Part shown: positions 5,978-6,135 of the stretch, piece after piece
Layout of the letters: the number at the start of each line of letters is the position of its first letter
Position numbering within the stretch: position 1 is the stretch's first letter
NCBI GenBank assembly: GCA_039920645.1
Contig: JBDSDI010000117.1
Span: forward strand, 1-6,135
DNA from: CAMCVE01 sp039920645
Lineage (GTDB): Bacteria; Bdellovibrionota; UBA2428
Length of the DNA: 6,135 nt
Direction of reading: 5' to 3'
Notes under the pieces: model-generated
Databases searched by the model: none
Told to the model about the DNA's origin: nothing
Seen by the model: only the letters and a program-made list of their open reading frames with translations
Program-made: the position numbers and the translations under genes

Positions 5978-6135
5978 ACCGCTGCGACCCCCGATCCGAG
6001 TCCGATGCCGAGCGCGCCCTCGCCGACGAGCGATCTCATCGACTGACAATGCACGGTGTCGGCTGGACAAACAGATGCTTCACTCCCCAAGAAAGCTTGG
6101 ATTGCAGGATCGCTCGTCAGGGAGTTCAAAGCGGC
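5968..6135 (-). CDS. C-terminal 55 residues of an unrecognised protein, 5' end beyond window
   Basis: The frame is open from the right edge to TAA at 5970-5968 and its stop overlaps the ATG of the outer-membrane gene by 10 bases, a typical arrangement for co-transcribed, translationally coupled genes. The fragment reads as a plausible protein end: LNSLTSDPAIQAFLGSEASV near its start and a glycine-rich hydrophobic finish, GEGALGIGLGSGVAAVCP. It has three cysteines (fragment residues 23, 30 and 54), two of them seven residues apart, which would suit an exported, disulfide-bonded or envelope protein, although this is a guess. I do not recognise the family, and too little is visible to name it. 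The competing reading of the same bases, a TTG-initiated extension of the outer-membrane gene, gives an Arg-rich sequence of shadow character, which supports this frame as the real one. Confidence 0.62.
   Translation of the reverse strand, partial: AALNSLTSDPAIQAFLGSEASVCPADTVHCQSMRSLVGEGALGIGLGSGVAAVCP

Noticed and set aside
5978..6070. N-terminal extension of the outer-membrane gene from a TTG at 6070
   Set aside because: It would add 31 mostly arginine-rich residues ahead of an intact signal peptide, and a more protein-like frame occupies the same bases up to a stop overlapping the ATG at 5977.
6087..6100. Small hairpin ccaag-aaag-cttgg
   Set aside because: Only five base pairs and inside a coding frame; no U-run, so not a terminator.

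Overview
The window looks like ordinary chromosomal housekeeping DNA from a Gram-negative bacterium. It is moderately GC-rich by eye. An outer-membrane beta-barrel protein with a signal peptide shows the Gram-negative envelope. The DUF444 (YeaH/YhbH) protein and the style of the hypothetical genes would fit a Bdellovibrionota or deltaproteobacterial-type genome, but that placement is an impression from protein style and not a demonstrated assignment.

All five genes read on the minus strand, so transcription runs from the right edge to the left. In transcription order they are: (1) the last 55 codons of an unrecognised protein (6135-5968); (2) a FadL/TraF-like outer-membrane protein whose ATG overlaps the stop of gene 1 (5977-4856); (3) valS, valyl-tRNA synthetase, complete at 888 aa (4796-2130); (4) an unrecognised 378-aa, possibly beta-propeller, protein starting 8 bases after valS (2121-985); (5) a DUF444 von Willebrand A-like protein, cut by the left edge (947-1). 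Spacings are a 10-base overlap, then gaps of 59, 8 and 37 bases, so one polycistronic unit is plausible. A possible internal leaderless promoter lies just before gene 5. Nearly all sequence is coding and no gene-free stretch exceeds 60 bases. No tRNA, rRNA, CRISPR, insertion sequence or other mobile element was seen.

The products do not form an obvious single pathway. ValS is translation. The outer-membrane protein belongs to the envelope. The DUF444 protein belongs to the family usually encoded with the PrkA serine kinase and a SpoVR-like protein in stress and stationary-phase clusters. The gene pair 1-2 is the tightest coupling and may be functionally linked.

I found no convincing undescribed system. 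The points worth a second look are the unknown 378-aa protein between valS and the DUF444 gene, unusual active-site signatures in ValS, a strong perfect hairpin inside the valS coding sequence, alternative hairpins in the valS leader, a palindromic -10-like element at the DUF444 start, and the start and tail of the outer-membrane protein.
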